This document shows, one piece after another, positions 8,307 through 17,697 of a stretch of 64,000 bases of DNA. The position numbers and the translations under genes are program-made. This stretch comes from Microbispora sp. ZYX-F-249. Its GTDB lineage: Bacteria; Actinomycetota; Actinomycetes; Streptosporangiales; Streptosporangiaceae. The stretch is taken from the NCBI RefSeq assembly GCF_039649665.1, contig NZ_JBDJAW010000009.1, positions 124,001 through 188,000 on the forward strand. The letters are read 5' to 3'. The notes under the pieces were generated by a model that was given only the letters and a program-made list of their open reading frames with translations, did no database searches and was not told the DNA's origin. The first letter of the stretch is position 1, and each line of letters starts with the position of its first letter.

Positions 8307-9998
8307 ATGGAGCCGGACGCGACGGGCGCCGAGGCGATCGAGGCGATCGAGGCGGGCAGGGCCCGATGGCAGGCGCGGTACGACGCCGCCTTCAAGCGGG
8401 ATCGCGAGTTCCGCACGCTGTCGGGACTGGACGTGGACCCCGTCTACGGGCCCTCCGGGGACGACCCCCGGTTCGGGCGCATCGGCTGGCCGGGCGAGTT
8501 CCCCTTCACCCGCGGCCTGTACGCCACCGGCTACCGCGGCCGGCCCTGGACCATCCGGCAGTTCGCCGGGTTCGGCAACGCCAGGCAGACCAACGAGCGC
8601 TACAAGATGATCCTCGGCGCCGGAGGCGGCGGCCTGTCGGTGGCGTTCGACATGCCGACGCTCATGGGGCGCGACTCCGACGACCCCCGTTCGCTCGGAG
8701 AGGTGGGCCACTGCGGCGTGGCGATCGACTCGGCCCTCGACATGGACCTGCTGTTCGACGGCATCCCGCTCGGCGACGTCACCACGTCCATGACCATCAG
8801 CGGGCCCGCCGTACCGATCTTCTGCATGTACGTGGTGGCGGCCGAGCGGCAGGGCGTGCCGATCGGGAAGCTGAACGGCACCCTCCAGACGGACATCTTC
8901 AAGGAGTACATCGCGCAGAAGGAGTGGCTGTTCGCCCCCGAGCCGCACCTGCGGCTGATCGGCGACCTCATGGAGTTCTGCGCCGCCGAGATCCCCGCGT
9001 ACAAGCCGCTGTCGGTGTCGGGATACCACATCCGCGAGGCCGGGGCCACGGCCGCGCAGGAGCTGGCCTTCACCCTGGCCGACGGCTTCGGCTACGTCGA
9101 GCTGGGCCTGTCGCGCGGGCTCGACGTGGACGTGTTCGCGCCAGGCCTGTCGTTCTTCTTCGACGCGCACATCGACTTCTTCGAGGAGATCGCGAAGTTC
9201 CGCGCGGCGCGGCGCATCTGGGCCCGCTGGATGCGCGACGTGTACGGCGCCCGCACGGAGAAGGCGCAGTGGCTGCGCTTCCACACCCAGACGGCCGGGG
9301 TGTCGCTGACCGCGCAGCAGCCGGACAACAACATCGTCCGCACCGCGATCGAGGCGCTGGCGGCCGTGCTCGGCGGCACGAACTCGCTGCACACGAACGC
9401 GCTGGACGAGGTGCTCGCGCTGCCGTCGGAGAAGGCCGCCGAGATCGCGCTGCGCACCCAGCAGGTGATCATGGAGGAGACGGAGGTCGTCAACGTCGTC
9501 GACCCGCTGGGCGGCTCCTGGTACGTCGAGGCGCTGACCGACCGGCTGGAGGCAGAGGCGGAGAAGATCTTCGCGAGGATCCGCGAGATGGGCGGCGACG
9601 GCACGATGACCGCCGGCATCCTGCGGGGCATCGAGGACGGCTGGTTCATGTCGGAGATCGCCGAGTCGGCCTTCGACTACCAGCGCAAGCTGGAGAAGGG
9701 CGACAAGCGGATCGTCGGCGTCAACTGCCACACCGCGACCGTGGAGCAGCCGCTGGAGATCCTGCGGATCAGCCACGAGGTCGAGGTCGAGCAGCGTGAG
9801 GCGCTGGCCGCGCGGCGCGCCGCGCGGGACCGGAAGGCCGTCGACGCGGCGCTGGCCGCCCTGCGGGCCGCCTCCAAGGGCGACGACAACATGATCCCGC
9901 CCATGCTGGAGGCCGTACGGGCCGAGGCCACGCTGGGCGAGATCTGCGACGTCCTGCGCGAGGAGTGGGGCACCTACTCCGAGCCCGCCGCCTTCTAG
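8307..9998 (+). CDS. Acyl-CoA mutase large subunit, isobutyryl-CoA-mutase-like
   Basis: 563 residues forming the substrate-binding TIM barrel of the methylmalonyl-CoA mutase family. The cobalamin-binding domain (DxHxxG) is absent, so it needs a separate small subunit, which is not in this window. Family motifs include [23 protein letters not shown] and [11 protein letters not shown]. At the two positions that separate substrates, Phe86 (Tyr89 in methylmalonyl-CoA mutase) and Gln204 (Arg207) match the IcmA pair Phe80/Gln198, with the same spacing of 118 residues. This favours reversible isobutyryl-CoA/butyryl-CoA isomerisation over methylmalonyl-CoA. ATG at 8307 follows GGGGAGGG; a GTG 21 bases upstream is less likely. 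It overlaps the convergent decarboxylase by four bases. Confidence 0.85.
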   Translation: MEPDATGAEAIEAIEAGRARWQARYDAAFKRDREFRTLSGLDVDPVYGPSGDDPRFGRIGWPGEFPFTRGLYATGYRGRPWTIRQFAGFGNARQTNERYKMILGAGGGGLSVAFDMPTLMGRDSDDPRSLGEVGHCGVAIDSALDMDLLFDGIPLGDVTTSMTISGPAVPIFCMYVVAAERQGVPIGKLNGTLQTDIFKEYIAQKEWLFAPEPHLRLIGDLMEFCAAEIPAYKPLSVSGYHIREAGATAAQELAFTLADGFGYVELGLSRGLDVDVFAPGLSFFFDAHIDFFEEIAKFRAARRIWARWMRDVYGARTEKAQWLRFHTQTAGVSLTAQQPDNNIVRTAIEALAAVLGGTNSLHTNALDEVLALPSEKAAEIALRTQQVIMEETEVVNVVDPLGGSWYVEALTDRLEAEAEKIFARIREMGGDGTMTAGILRGIEDGWFMSEIAESAFDYQRKLEKGDKRIVGVNCHTATVEQPLEILRISHEVEVEQREALAARRAARDRKAVDAALAALRAASKGDDNMIPPMLEAVRAEATLGEICDVLREEWGTYSEPAAF

Positions 9999-11386
9999 AC
10001 GCCCTCCAGCGAGGCGACGCGGTCGAGGAGGGACTCCAGGGTCTTGTCGTCGGTGGCGGGGGCGATGACCGTCACCCGCAGGTGGCGTACGCCGCCGACC
10101 TCGGCCGAGGTCAGGTGGAAGGAGCCCTCCTCGAGCAGCGTCTCGCGGATCGCGGCCTGGTCGCCGTCGCCGTAGCGGAAGCAGACGATGTTGCTCTCCG
10201 GCTCGTACGGGCAGTGGAAGCCGGGCCGCTCGCGGGCCAGCTCCCAGAAGCGGTGCGCGGTGGCGTACCGCCCCGCCACGTGCTCACCGAGGCCCCGCTC
10301 GCCCCGCCAGGCCAGGTTGAGGAACACCTTCAGCCCGAGCGCGGCCTTGGTGCACTCCACGGTCCTGCCGATCAGGTCGAACCCCTGGTCGCCGTAGAAC
10401 AGGTAGCTGGCCTGCTGCCGGAACGCGGCGTCCAGGTCGCCCTCGCGCCGGACGAGCACGGCGGCCGCGAGGCCGGAGGTGCGCAGCATCTTGTGGGCGT
10501 CCCAGATGACCGAATCGGCCAGCTCGACGCCGTCGAGCAGGTGACGATGCTCCTCGCTGAGCAGCGCCGACGCTCCGTGCGCGCCGTCCACGTGGAACCA
10601 CAGCCCCTGACCGGCGCAGAACTCGCCGATCGGCCGCAGGTCGTCGTACAGGCCGGTGCCGGTGGCGCACGCGGCGGCGACCAGGGCCATCGGCCGGCGG
10701 CCGGCCCGCCGCGCCCGGTCGAGCCCCTCGGGCAGCCGCGCCACGTCGATCCTGCCCAGGTCGTCCACGTCGAGCGGCACGACCGCGCGCTCGCCCAGGC
10801 CGAGGATCGCCGCCGCTCGCGTGATCGAGTAGTGCGCCGACGGCGGCGCGAGGACGGCGAGATCGCCGGGCACGCCCTCGGCCCACGCGTCCGGGGCGGC
10901 GGCGGCCCGCGCCGCGAGCAGCGCGGTCAGGTTGGCCAGCGACCCGCCGTGGGTGAACACGCCGCCGCCCTCGGGGAAGCCGACCTTGCCGAGCATCCAG
11001 CGCAGCACCTCGAACTCGACCGTCGCCGCGGCGGCCCCCATCTCGTAGATCGCCATGGGGTTGTTGATCGCGCCGTGGACGAAGTCGGCCAGTGCGGCGG
11101 GGAAGTCGGGCGCGGCCGTCTGATGGGCGAGGTAGGCCGGATGGTGCAGCCGCGTTCCCTCCACGAGATAGGCGTCGAGCCACTCCCGGTAGGTCTCCGG
11201 CGTCATGCCCCCCTCCCGGATCCACCGGGCGAGCCCGAGCCGCCCGGCCAGCTCAGCGGGGGGTCTGCGGCGGATCACCGGCACCGTACCGCCCTGGCTC
11301 TCCCGCACGTACGCGGCGAGCCCGTGCACGGTCACCTCGGCGGCGTGGACGAAGTCGTCGATGTCCCAGGTGTGATTCGGTGTCAT
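9995..11386 (-). CDS. PLP-dependent group II amino acid decarboxylase-like enzyme
   Basis: 463 residues of fold-type I. The PLP lysine is Lys299 in DAHKML and the pyridine-binding Asp is Asp267 in HVDGAHG. Other family features are THGGSLANLTALLAAR and the aromatic/His stretch HHPAYLAHQ near residue 85. Relatives decarboxylate aromatic amino acids, diaminobutyrate or glutamate; the substrate here cannot be assigned. It is divergent from an AsnC-type regulator with 66 bases between the starts, so it is probably controlled by that protein in response to its amino acid substrate. An ATTCGG/CCGAAT dyad overlaps the ATG. The C-terminus overlaps the mutase stop. Confidence 0.85.
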   Translation of the reverse strand: MTPNHTWDIDDFVHAAEVTVHGLAAYVRESQGGTVPVIRRRPPAELAGRLGLARWIREGGMTPETYREWLDAYLVEGTRLHHPAYLAHQTAAPDFPAALADFVHGAINNPMAIYEMGAAAATVEFEVLRWMLGKVGFPEGGGVFTHGGSLANLTALLAARAAAAPDAWAEGVPGDLAVLAPPSAHYSITRAAAILGLGERAVVPLDVDDLGRIDVARLPEGLDRARRAGRRPMALVAAACATGTGLYDDLRPIGEFCAGQGLWFHVDGAHGASALLSEEHRHLLDGVELADSVIWDAHKMLRTSGLAAAVLVRREGDLDAAFRQQASYLFYGDQGFDLIGRTVECTKAALGLKVFLNLAWRGERGLGEHVAGRYATAHRFWELARERPGFHCPYEPESNIVCFRYGDGDQAAIRETLLEEGSFHLTSAEVGGVRHLRVTVIAPATDDKTLESLLDRVASLEGV

Positions 11387-11394
11387 GCCCGAAT
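11375..11394. promoter_or_regulatory. ATTCGG-N8-CCGAAT dyad, candidate AsnC operator
   Basis: A 6+6 inverted repeat overlaps the decarboxylase start codon. A further CCGAAT half-site lies at 11429-11434, near the AsnC gene. The spacing suits a dimeric Lrp/AsnC regulator. The assignment rests on position only. Confidence 0.4.
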
Positions 11395-11452
11395 AATGGC
11401 TCTGCCGGGCGTCAGTCCGCCACGAACGCCGAATCGAGGAAGGAACAGGCCC

Positions 11453-11920
11453 GTGACCGCCGAACTGGATTCGATCGACAGGAAGATCCTCGACCTGCTG
11501 CAGAAGGACGCGCGGCTGCCCAACAAGGATCTCGCCGAGCGGGTCGGCGTCGCCCCCTCCACCGCGCTCGAACGCGTGCGGTCGCTGCGCCGGCGGGGGC
11601 TGATCACGGCCTTCCGCGCGGAGGTCGACACGCAGGCGCTCGGACGGCCGCTGGAGGCGCTGCTGGCGCTGCGCGTGCGGCCCCACACGAGCCAGCTCGT
11701 GGACCCGCTCCGGGCGTTCGTGCTCGGGCTCCCCGAGACGATCGCGCTGTTCCACGTGGCCGGCCCGCAGGATTTCCTGGTGCACGTCGCGGTGCCCGAC
11801 GCCGATCACCTGCACCGCATGATCCTCGAGCGGATCCTGGTCCGGCCGGAGATCGTCCATCTCGAGACGACGCTGATCTTCCGTACCGAGCGCAGGACCG
11901 TCCAGGGCCCGGTCGGCTGA
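11453..11920 (+). CDS. Lrp/AsnC-family regulator
   Basis: 155 residues. The N-terminal helix-turn-helix (about 4-60) shows LDSIDRKILDLLQKDAR and AERVGVAPSTALERVRSLRRRGLI, the standard AsnC signature. The C-terminal ligand-binding RAM domain (about 68-145) has the family beta-alpha-beta pattern, with LFHVAGPQDFLVHVAVPD. Members bind amino acids and switch nearby catabolic genes. The divergent PLP decarboxylase is the obvious target. The GTG start at 11453 follows GAGGAAGG. Confidence 0.92.
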   Translation: MTAELDSIDRKILDLLQKDARLPNKDLAERVGVAPSTALERVRSLRRRGLITAFRAEVDTQALGRPLEALLALRVRPHTSQLVDPLRAFVLGLPETIALFHVAGPQDFLVHVAVPDADHLHRMILERILVRPEIVHLETTLIFRTERRTVQGPVG

Positions 11921-11931
11921 AGGGGGTTGTC

Positions 11932-12438
11932 TCAGGCGCCCACGGTCCCGTCGACGCCCTCGCGCAGGAGGTCGGCGTGGCCGTTGTGCCGGGCGTACTC
12001 GTGGATCATGTGCAGCATGACCAGCCGCAGCGACACCTCCTCGCCCCACCGCGGCTGGTAGGCGGTGACGTCGAGCGACTCGGCCGCGCGCTCGATCCTG
12101 CGGGAGTGCTCGACCTCCGCCTGCCAGGCGGTGAACGCCTCCGCCCCGGTGGACCCGCTCGGGTCGTAGGCCGCCTGGTAGTCGCCCTCCTCCGACCAGA
12201 CGAGCGGCACGTCCTCCTCGCCGATCACGCGGCGGAACCACGTGCGCTCGACCTCGGCCATGTGCCGCACCAGACCGAGCAGCGAGAGCGTCGACGGCGG
12301 CATCGACCTGCGGCGCAGCTCCTCGTCCGACAGGCCGTCGCACTTCAGCGCGAGCGTCGCCCGGTGGTAGTCGAGGAAGGCGCGCAGCATCTCCCGCTCA
12401 CCCCCGGTGGTCGGCGGCCCGACGCGTTCCACGGCCAT
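11932..12438 (-). CDS. DinB/DUF664 four-helix-bundle protein
   Basis: 168 residues of the DinB-like family. Its members are metal-binding helical bundles and some act as mycothiol- or bacillithiol-dependent transferases. Candidate metal-binding histidines appear in LLGLVRHMAEVE, in LVMLHMIHEYARHNGH and near the C-terminus. The segment MAEVERTWFRRVIGEED is typical of the DUF664 branch. No substrate can be named. The start ATG follows GGAGGGAGCAGG. It stands alone, convergent with the AsnC gene 11 bases away. Confidence 0.85.
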   Translation of the reverse strand: MAVERVGPPTTGGEREMLRAFLDYHRATLALKCDGLSDEELRRRSMPPSTLSLLGLVRHMAEVERTWFRRVIGEEDVPLVWSEEGDYQAAYDPSGSTGAEAFTAWQAEVEHSRRIERAAESLDVTAYQPRWGEEVSLRLVMLHMIHEYARHNGHADLLREGVDGTVGA

Positions 12439-12567
12439 GTCCTGCTCCCTCCGGGTGGCGAACGTGCGCTGTTCACCCTACGGCGGACGCGAGTCCGCTT
12501 CGATCCGGCGGAGGAACCGCGGCGGGGACGCACGGATCACGCGGGCGCGTACGGCAGGATTGGGGGT

Positions 12568-13482
12568 ATGGCAGCGGAGTTCTCTCGACCTGGATCGCTC
12601 TACGGCGCCGTGGACCTCGGCGCGCGCAAGCAGGCACTCGAGGCCCAGGCGCGGCGTGAGGCCGCAGGGCCGGCCGGAGCCGCCTCGGCGGAGGTCATCG
12701 AGGTGACCTCGGCCACCTTCAACGCCGACGTGGTGGAGCGCTCGCTGAGCGTTCCCGTGATCGTCGAAGCGACGGTGACCAGGGCCGAGCAGGTCCGGCA
12801 GTTCAGCGGCGTGATGGAGAAGCTGGCCGCGGAGGCGGCCGGCGCGTGGGTGCTGGCGAGGGTGGACGTGGAGGCCGACCCGCAGCTCGCCCAGGCGCTG
12901 CGGATGCGCGCGGTGCCCACCGTCTACCTGGCCTTCCAGGGGCAGCTCATGCCCCTGTTCGAGGGCCCGTTGCCGGAGTCGCAGCTCCGGCAGGCGCTGG
13001 CGCAGGTGTTCGAGCAGCTCGGCCTGGAGCCGGCCGCGCCGGGCGAGGGCCAGCCCGCCGAGCCGCCGGTCGACCCCGAGCTCCTGGCGGCCGAGGAGGC
13101 CGTGGAGAAGGGCGATCTGGACGCCGCCGCCGCGGCGTACGAGCGCCTGCTGGCGAGGTCGCCGTCGGACGAGGACGCCAAGATCGGGCTCGCGGGGGTC
13201 GGGCTGCTGCGGCGCACGCAGGACCTCGACCCGGCCGACGTGCTGCGCCGGGCCTCCGAGAACGCCGACGACGTGGACGCGCAGACTCAGGCCGCGGATC
13301 TGGAGATGGCCGGCGGCCGGGTGGACGAGGCGTTCGACCGGCTCATCGCGCTCGTGCGGCGCACCCGGGGCGCGGACAGGGACAAGGCGCGGGTCCACCT
13401 GCTCGGCCTGTTCGACGCGCTGCCCGCCGACGATCCCTCGGTTACGCGCGCGCGCAGGGCGCTGGCCAGCGCGCTCTTCTGA
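12568..13482 (+). CDS. Thioredoxin-like/TPR protein, YbbN/CnoX-like co-chaperone
   Basis: 304 residues. An N-terminal extension precedes a thioredoxin fold (about 40-150, with VIEVTSATFNADVVERS and MRAVPTVYLAFQGQ). The CxxC redox motif is missing: the equivalent segment reads VEATVTRAEQVRQ, with no cysteine. The rest (about 170-300) is helical and fits tetratricopeptide repeats (AEEAVEKGDLDAAAAAYERLLARSP). This matches the YbbN/CnoX group, in which the non-catalytic thioredoxin domain binds unfolded or oxidised proteins for chaperone transfer. It is conserved in actinobacteria. The ATG at 12568 is preceded by GGGGGT. Confidence 0.87.
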   Translation: MAAEFSRPGSLYGAVDLGARKQALEAQARREAAGPAGAASAEVIEVTSATFNADVVERSLSVPVIVEATVTRAEQVRQFSGVMEKLAAEAAGAWVLARVDVEADPQLAQALRMRAVPTVYLAFQGQLMPLFEGPLPESQLRQALAQVFEQLGLEPAAPGEGQPAEPPVDPELLAAEEAVEKGDLDAAAAAYERLLARSPSDEDAKIGLAGVGLLRRTQDLDPADVLRRASENADDVDAQTQAADLEMAGGRVDEAFDRLIALVRRTRGADRDKARVHLLGLFDALPADDPSVTRARRALASALF

Positions 13483-13500
13483 CCGGTTCCGGCCGCGCCC

Positions 13501-13526
13501 GCCGCCCCTTTTGGGGGTACGGCGGC
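13501..13526 (+). terminator. Hairpin after the thioredoxin/TPR gene
   Basis: GCCGCC (13501-13506) pairs with GGCGGC (13521-13526), and an inner CCCC/TTTT/GGGG hairpin is possible. It starts 19 bases after the stop. The stem is imperfect, so this is a tentative terminator. Confidence 0.4.
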
Positions 13527-13598
13527 GCGCGGCCCCCGGGCGAAGTGTGAGGTGAACAGCACGGGTCCGGGCTGAAACACCCGGCGGAGGATGGCACG

Positions 13599-13718
13599 AT
13601 GGATAGCACCCATGAGCCGTCCAGCCGGATGCGCGAGCGCGGCCGCCACGCGGAGGCCGCGCCCAACTGGAGCAGCCGGGCGAGCACGGCCAGGCAACAC
13701 CCGCAAAGGAGCGGATAG
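13599..13718 (+). CDS. Small ORF coupled to malic enzyme gene
   Basis: A 39-codon frame begins with ATG after GGCGGAGG (eight-base spacing) and ends TAG only two bases before the malic enzyme GTG. The peptide is basic and hydrophilic, with no membrane segment or known motif. A good ribosome-binding site together with the tight link to the next start suggests translational coupling or a leader function. The malic enzyme box AAAGGAG lies inside this ORF. Conservation cannot be judged here, so it remains a candidate. Confidence 0.4.
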   Translation: MDSTHEPSSRMRERGRHAEAAPNWSSRASTARQHPQRSG

Positions 13719-13720
13719 AC

Positions 13721-15130
<1,410 letters not shown>

Positions 15131-15235
15131 CCCTCTCGGTCCCGCACGGTGACCACGCCGTCGCGATAAGTAATATGACGCGGCGAACCGGGGTCGGCGT
15201 ACACGAATCCGCAATCCTCCCTCATGATGGGATGT

Positions 15236-15811
15236 ATGGCGGAAGCGATCTACGTCGGCGGGTTGCTCGTAGCGACGCCACTGCTCGACGACCCCAACTT
15301 CCGGCGTAGCGTGGTGCTCGTCCTGGAGCACGACGAAGACGGCGGCACTCTGGGCGTGGTGCTCAACCGGCCCAGCGAGATCGCCGTGACTCAGGTTCTG
15401 CCCTCCTGGGACGCCCTGGTCACGGGTCCTCCGGTGCTGTTCGAGGGCGGCCCGGTGCAGACGGACAGCGCGCTCGCACTGGCCGTCGTGCTCAGCGGCG
15501 AAGAGCCTCTCGGCTGGCGCCGGCTGCAGGGCCGGGCCGCGGTCTCGCGCCTCGGCACGGTGGACCTGGACGCGCCCCCGGAGATCCTCGCGGGGGAGAT
15601 CTCCCAAATGCGGATCTTCGCGGGCTACGCGGGCTGGACCGCCGGGCAGCTCGAGAACGAGCTTCAGGAGGGCGCCTGGTACGTCGTGGACTCCGAGCCG
15701 GGGGACACCTTCCATCCGAACCCGGCGACGCTCTGGCGCACCGTGTTACGCAGGCAGAAGGGGGATCTCGCGCTCGTCGCGACCTTCCCGGACGACCCCC
15801 TGCTCAACTGA
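15236..15811 (+). CDS. YqgE/AlgH (UPF0301) family protein
   Basis: 191 residues covering the whole UPF0301 domain: LLVATPLLDDPNFRRSVVLVLEHDEDGGTLGVVLNRPS, then FEGGPVQTD, then RIFAGYAGWTAGQLENEL. The family is widespread; AlgH was named for alginate regulation in Pseudomonas but its molecular role is unclear. ATG at 15236 gives the normal N-terminus; ATG codons at 15224 and 15227 would add three or four residues. No operon partner is evident. Confidence 0.9.
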   Translation: MAEAIYVGGLLVATPLLDDPNFRRSVVLVLEHDEDGGTLGVVLNRPSEIAVTQVLPSWDALVTGPPVLFEGGPVQTDSALALAVVLSGEEPLGWRRLQGRAAVSRLGTVDLDAPPEILAGEISQMRIFAGYAGWTAGQLENELQEGAWYVVDSEPGDTFHPNPATLWRTVLRRQKGDLALVATFPDDPLLN

Positions 15812-15882
15812 CCCCGGCGCGCCCCGCTCCGAAGGCGGGCGGAGACACGCGGGGGCCGGGCGCGGGGAGCGCGCCCGGCCGT

Positions 15883-15990
15883 GGGTGAGAGCCGTTGTGG
15901 ATGAGAAGCAGCGGCGGAAGAAAGCAGCTGTGGATGAAAGCAGCTGTGGGTGAGAGCCGCTGTGGGTGAGAGCCGATGTGGGTGGCAGCC
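15883..15990. repeat. Degenerate 16-bp tandem repeat
   Basis: About six units resembling GAGAGCCGCTGTGGGT lie between yqgE and the mannanase stop. The last three are near perfect and the earlier ones are diverged. They are non-coding and sit between convergent genes. Confidence 0.6.
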
Positions 15991-15995
15991 GCGTT

Positions 15996-17393
15996 TCAGC
16001 TCGCGGTGCAGCTCACCGCGGGCACCGAGTTGGTGCCGTTCCAGGAGCCGAGGAACCCGAACGAGGTGGACGCCCCGGCGCCGAGGCCGCCGTTGTAGCT
16101 CACGTTCTTGGCGGTGATCGACGATCCGCTCGACGTGACCGTGGCGTTCCACGCCTGGGTGATCGTCTGGCCGTTGGTGTAGGTCCAGGTCACGGTCCAG
16201 CCCGAGATGGCACTGGAGCCGGCCTTGACGGTCACCTCACCCTGGAAGCCGCCGCCCCACTGGTTGCTGACCTTGTAGGTCGCCGAGCAGCCCTTGGCGC
16301 CGCCGCTCGGGGACGCGCTGGGGGAGGCACTGGGGGAGGCACTGGGCGACGCGCTCGGGGAGGCGCTGGGGGACACCGACGGGCTGGGGGACGGGCTCAC
16401 CGGCGGCTGACCGCTGTAGATCGTCGCCTCCTTGGCGGTCGACTTGATGCCGTTGGCGCCGTTGAAGAGCCGCTGGCCCCACGAGGTGAGCTGGCTGACG
16501 TTGAAGTTCGTCACCTGGTCCAGGTATTCGACGCCGCCGCCGTTGCCGCTCCACGACCAGCCGAGGTAGCCGACGCCCCGCGACTGGGCCTGCGCCATGA
16601 TCGTGTCCTCGTCGGGGTCGCCGTCCGAGTGCATGTTGCCGAACTCGCCGATCACGAGCGGCAGCCCGGCGGTCTGGAACGCCTGGAGGTAGGCGGTGAC
16701 CTCGGCCGCCGTGTCGAAGACGCCGTACATGTGGATCGAGAAGACGGTGTTCTTCTGGGGGTCGGTGTCGAAGACCGAGGCGGCGTTGTCCCGCATGACG
16801 AACTGCCAGTCCTGGCCCCAGTTGGGCGCGTCGACCATCAGCATGTGCTGGAATCCGGCCGCCCGCATCCTGGTGATCGCGTTTTTGGTCGCGCTGGTCC
16901 AGGCGGACGGGTTGTTGTTGCCGTACGGCTCGTTGCCGATGTTGATGACGACGTAGTTCTCCTGGCCGGTCAGCACGCTCTTGAGGCCGATCCAGTAGTC
17001 GACCGCCTGCTCGAGCGTGTACGCGCCGCTCTGCTCGCCGTAGCCGGTGGTGTCGTGGTTCTCGAGCACGCAGATTAACCGGTTCTGCTTACACAGCGAG
17101 ATGACGTTGGAGACGTCGCTCGCCGAGTTGGCCGTCCAGCGGCCGCCGCTGAGCACGACGCGGACGGTGTTCGCGCCCAGGGACTTGATGTTCGCGAACG
17201 AGCTCGTCTGGCTCGCGTACCAGGTGTGCGCGTGGCTGGTGCCCCGCATGATGAACGGGTTCCCGTTGGCTTCGAGGATCTTCGTGCCGCTGACGTGGAG
17301 TCCGGTGGCGGCCTGCGCGCTCTGGGCCATCGCGATCACCGACATCAGGAGGGCGAGGACGGCCGCGCCCGCGGCGATGAAACGTGTTCTCAT
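15996..17393 (-). CDS. Secreted endo-beta-1,4-mannanase (GH5) with CBM2
   Basis: 465 residues. A signal peptide (1-29, ending AQSAQA) leads into a GH5 catalytic domain (about 30-330), then a Ser/Pro linker of PSAS repeats (about 333-363) and a C-terminal family 2 carbohydrate-binding module (about 369-465, with conserved Trp residues and a Cys pair). The acid/base is Glu155 in INIGNEPYG and the nucleophile is Glu250 in VIGEFGN. The motifs HDTTGYGE and GWSWSGN are those I associate with Streptomyces mannanases (GH5 subfamily 8) rather than endoglucanases. It should cut mannan in plant debris while CBM2 holds it to cellulose. ATG follows GAGGT. A LacI-type dyad lies upstream. Confidence 0.9.
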   Translation of the reverse strand: MRTRFIAAGAAVLALLMSVIAMAQSAQAATGLHVSGTKILEANGNPFIMRGTSHAHTWYASQTSSFANIKSLGANTVRVVLSGGRWTANSASDVSNVISLCKQNRLICVLENHDTTGYGEQSGAYTLEQAVDYWIGLKSVLTGQENYVVINIGNEPYGNNNPSAWTSATKNAITRMRAAGFQHMLMVDAPNWGQDWQFVMRDNAASVFDTDPQKNTVFSIHMYGVFDTAAEVTAYLQAFQTAGLPLVIGEFGNMHSDGDPDEDTIMAQAQSRGVGYLGWSWSGNGGGVEYLDQVTNFNVSQLTSWGQRLFNGANGIKSTAKEATIYSGQPPVSPSPSPSVSPSASPSASPSASPSASPSASPSGGAKGCSATYKVSNQWGGGFQGEVTVKAGSSAISGWTVTWTYTNGQTITQAWNATVTSSGSSITAKNVSYNGGLGAGASTSFGFLGSWNGTNSVPAVSCTAS

Positions 17394-17512
17394 TCTGTAC
17401 CTCGGGTGGGGGGATCGGCGCCGGTGGGAGCGCCGAACGCACCATAGACAGGGGGAGCCGGAACCGTACAGCGAGCGCCCTCCGAGGCGATGGCCATCGC
17501 TTTGCTCCAACT

Positions 17513-17522
17513 GAACCGGTTC
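17513..17522. promoter_or_regulatory. GAACCGGTTC palindrome upstream of mannanase
   Basis: A 10-bp perfect palindrome centred on CCGG lies about 120 bases before the mannanase start. LacI-family sugar repressors bind palindromes with a central CG, so a carbohydrate-responsive operator is plausible. No LacI gene is present in the window. Confidence 0.4.
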
Positions 17523-17697
17523 TGCTGTGGGGGCCACCCGGACCAGCGCGATCTCCCCTCGGTGGCTCTCGCCGGAGCCGTGAAACACCGATGAAACGTT
17601 CACCTGCCGGCGCTGCCGCCTCGCGGCGGTGTGGGGCGTGGGGGTGGGCTGGCCTGGCCTGTGGCGGTGGGCGGGGAGATCTGTAGGGTCGGCTGTC

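Noticed and set aside
9995-12343. 782-codon minus-strand frame covering decarboxylase and AsnC
   Set aside because: Only the part from 11386 downstream matches a family; the upstream part is antisense to the AsnC gene.
17425-17434. TGGGAGCGCC as a CebR-type operator of the mannanase
   Set aside because: Only the first half of the known palindrome is present; the second half is not complementary.
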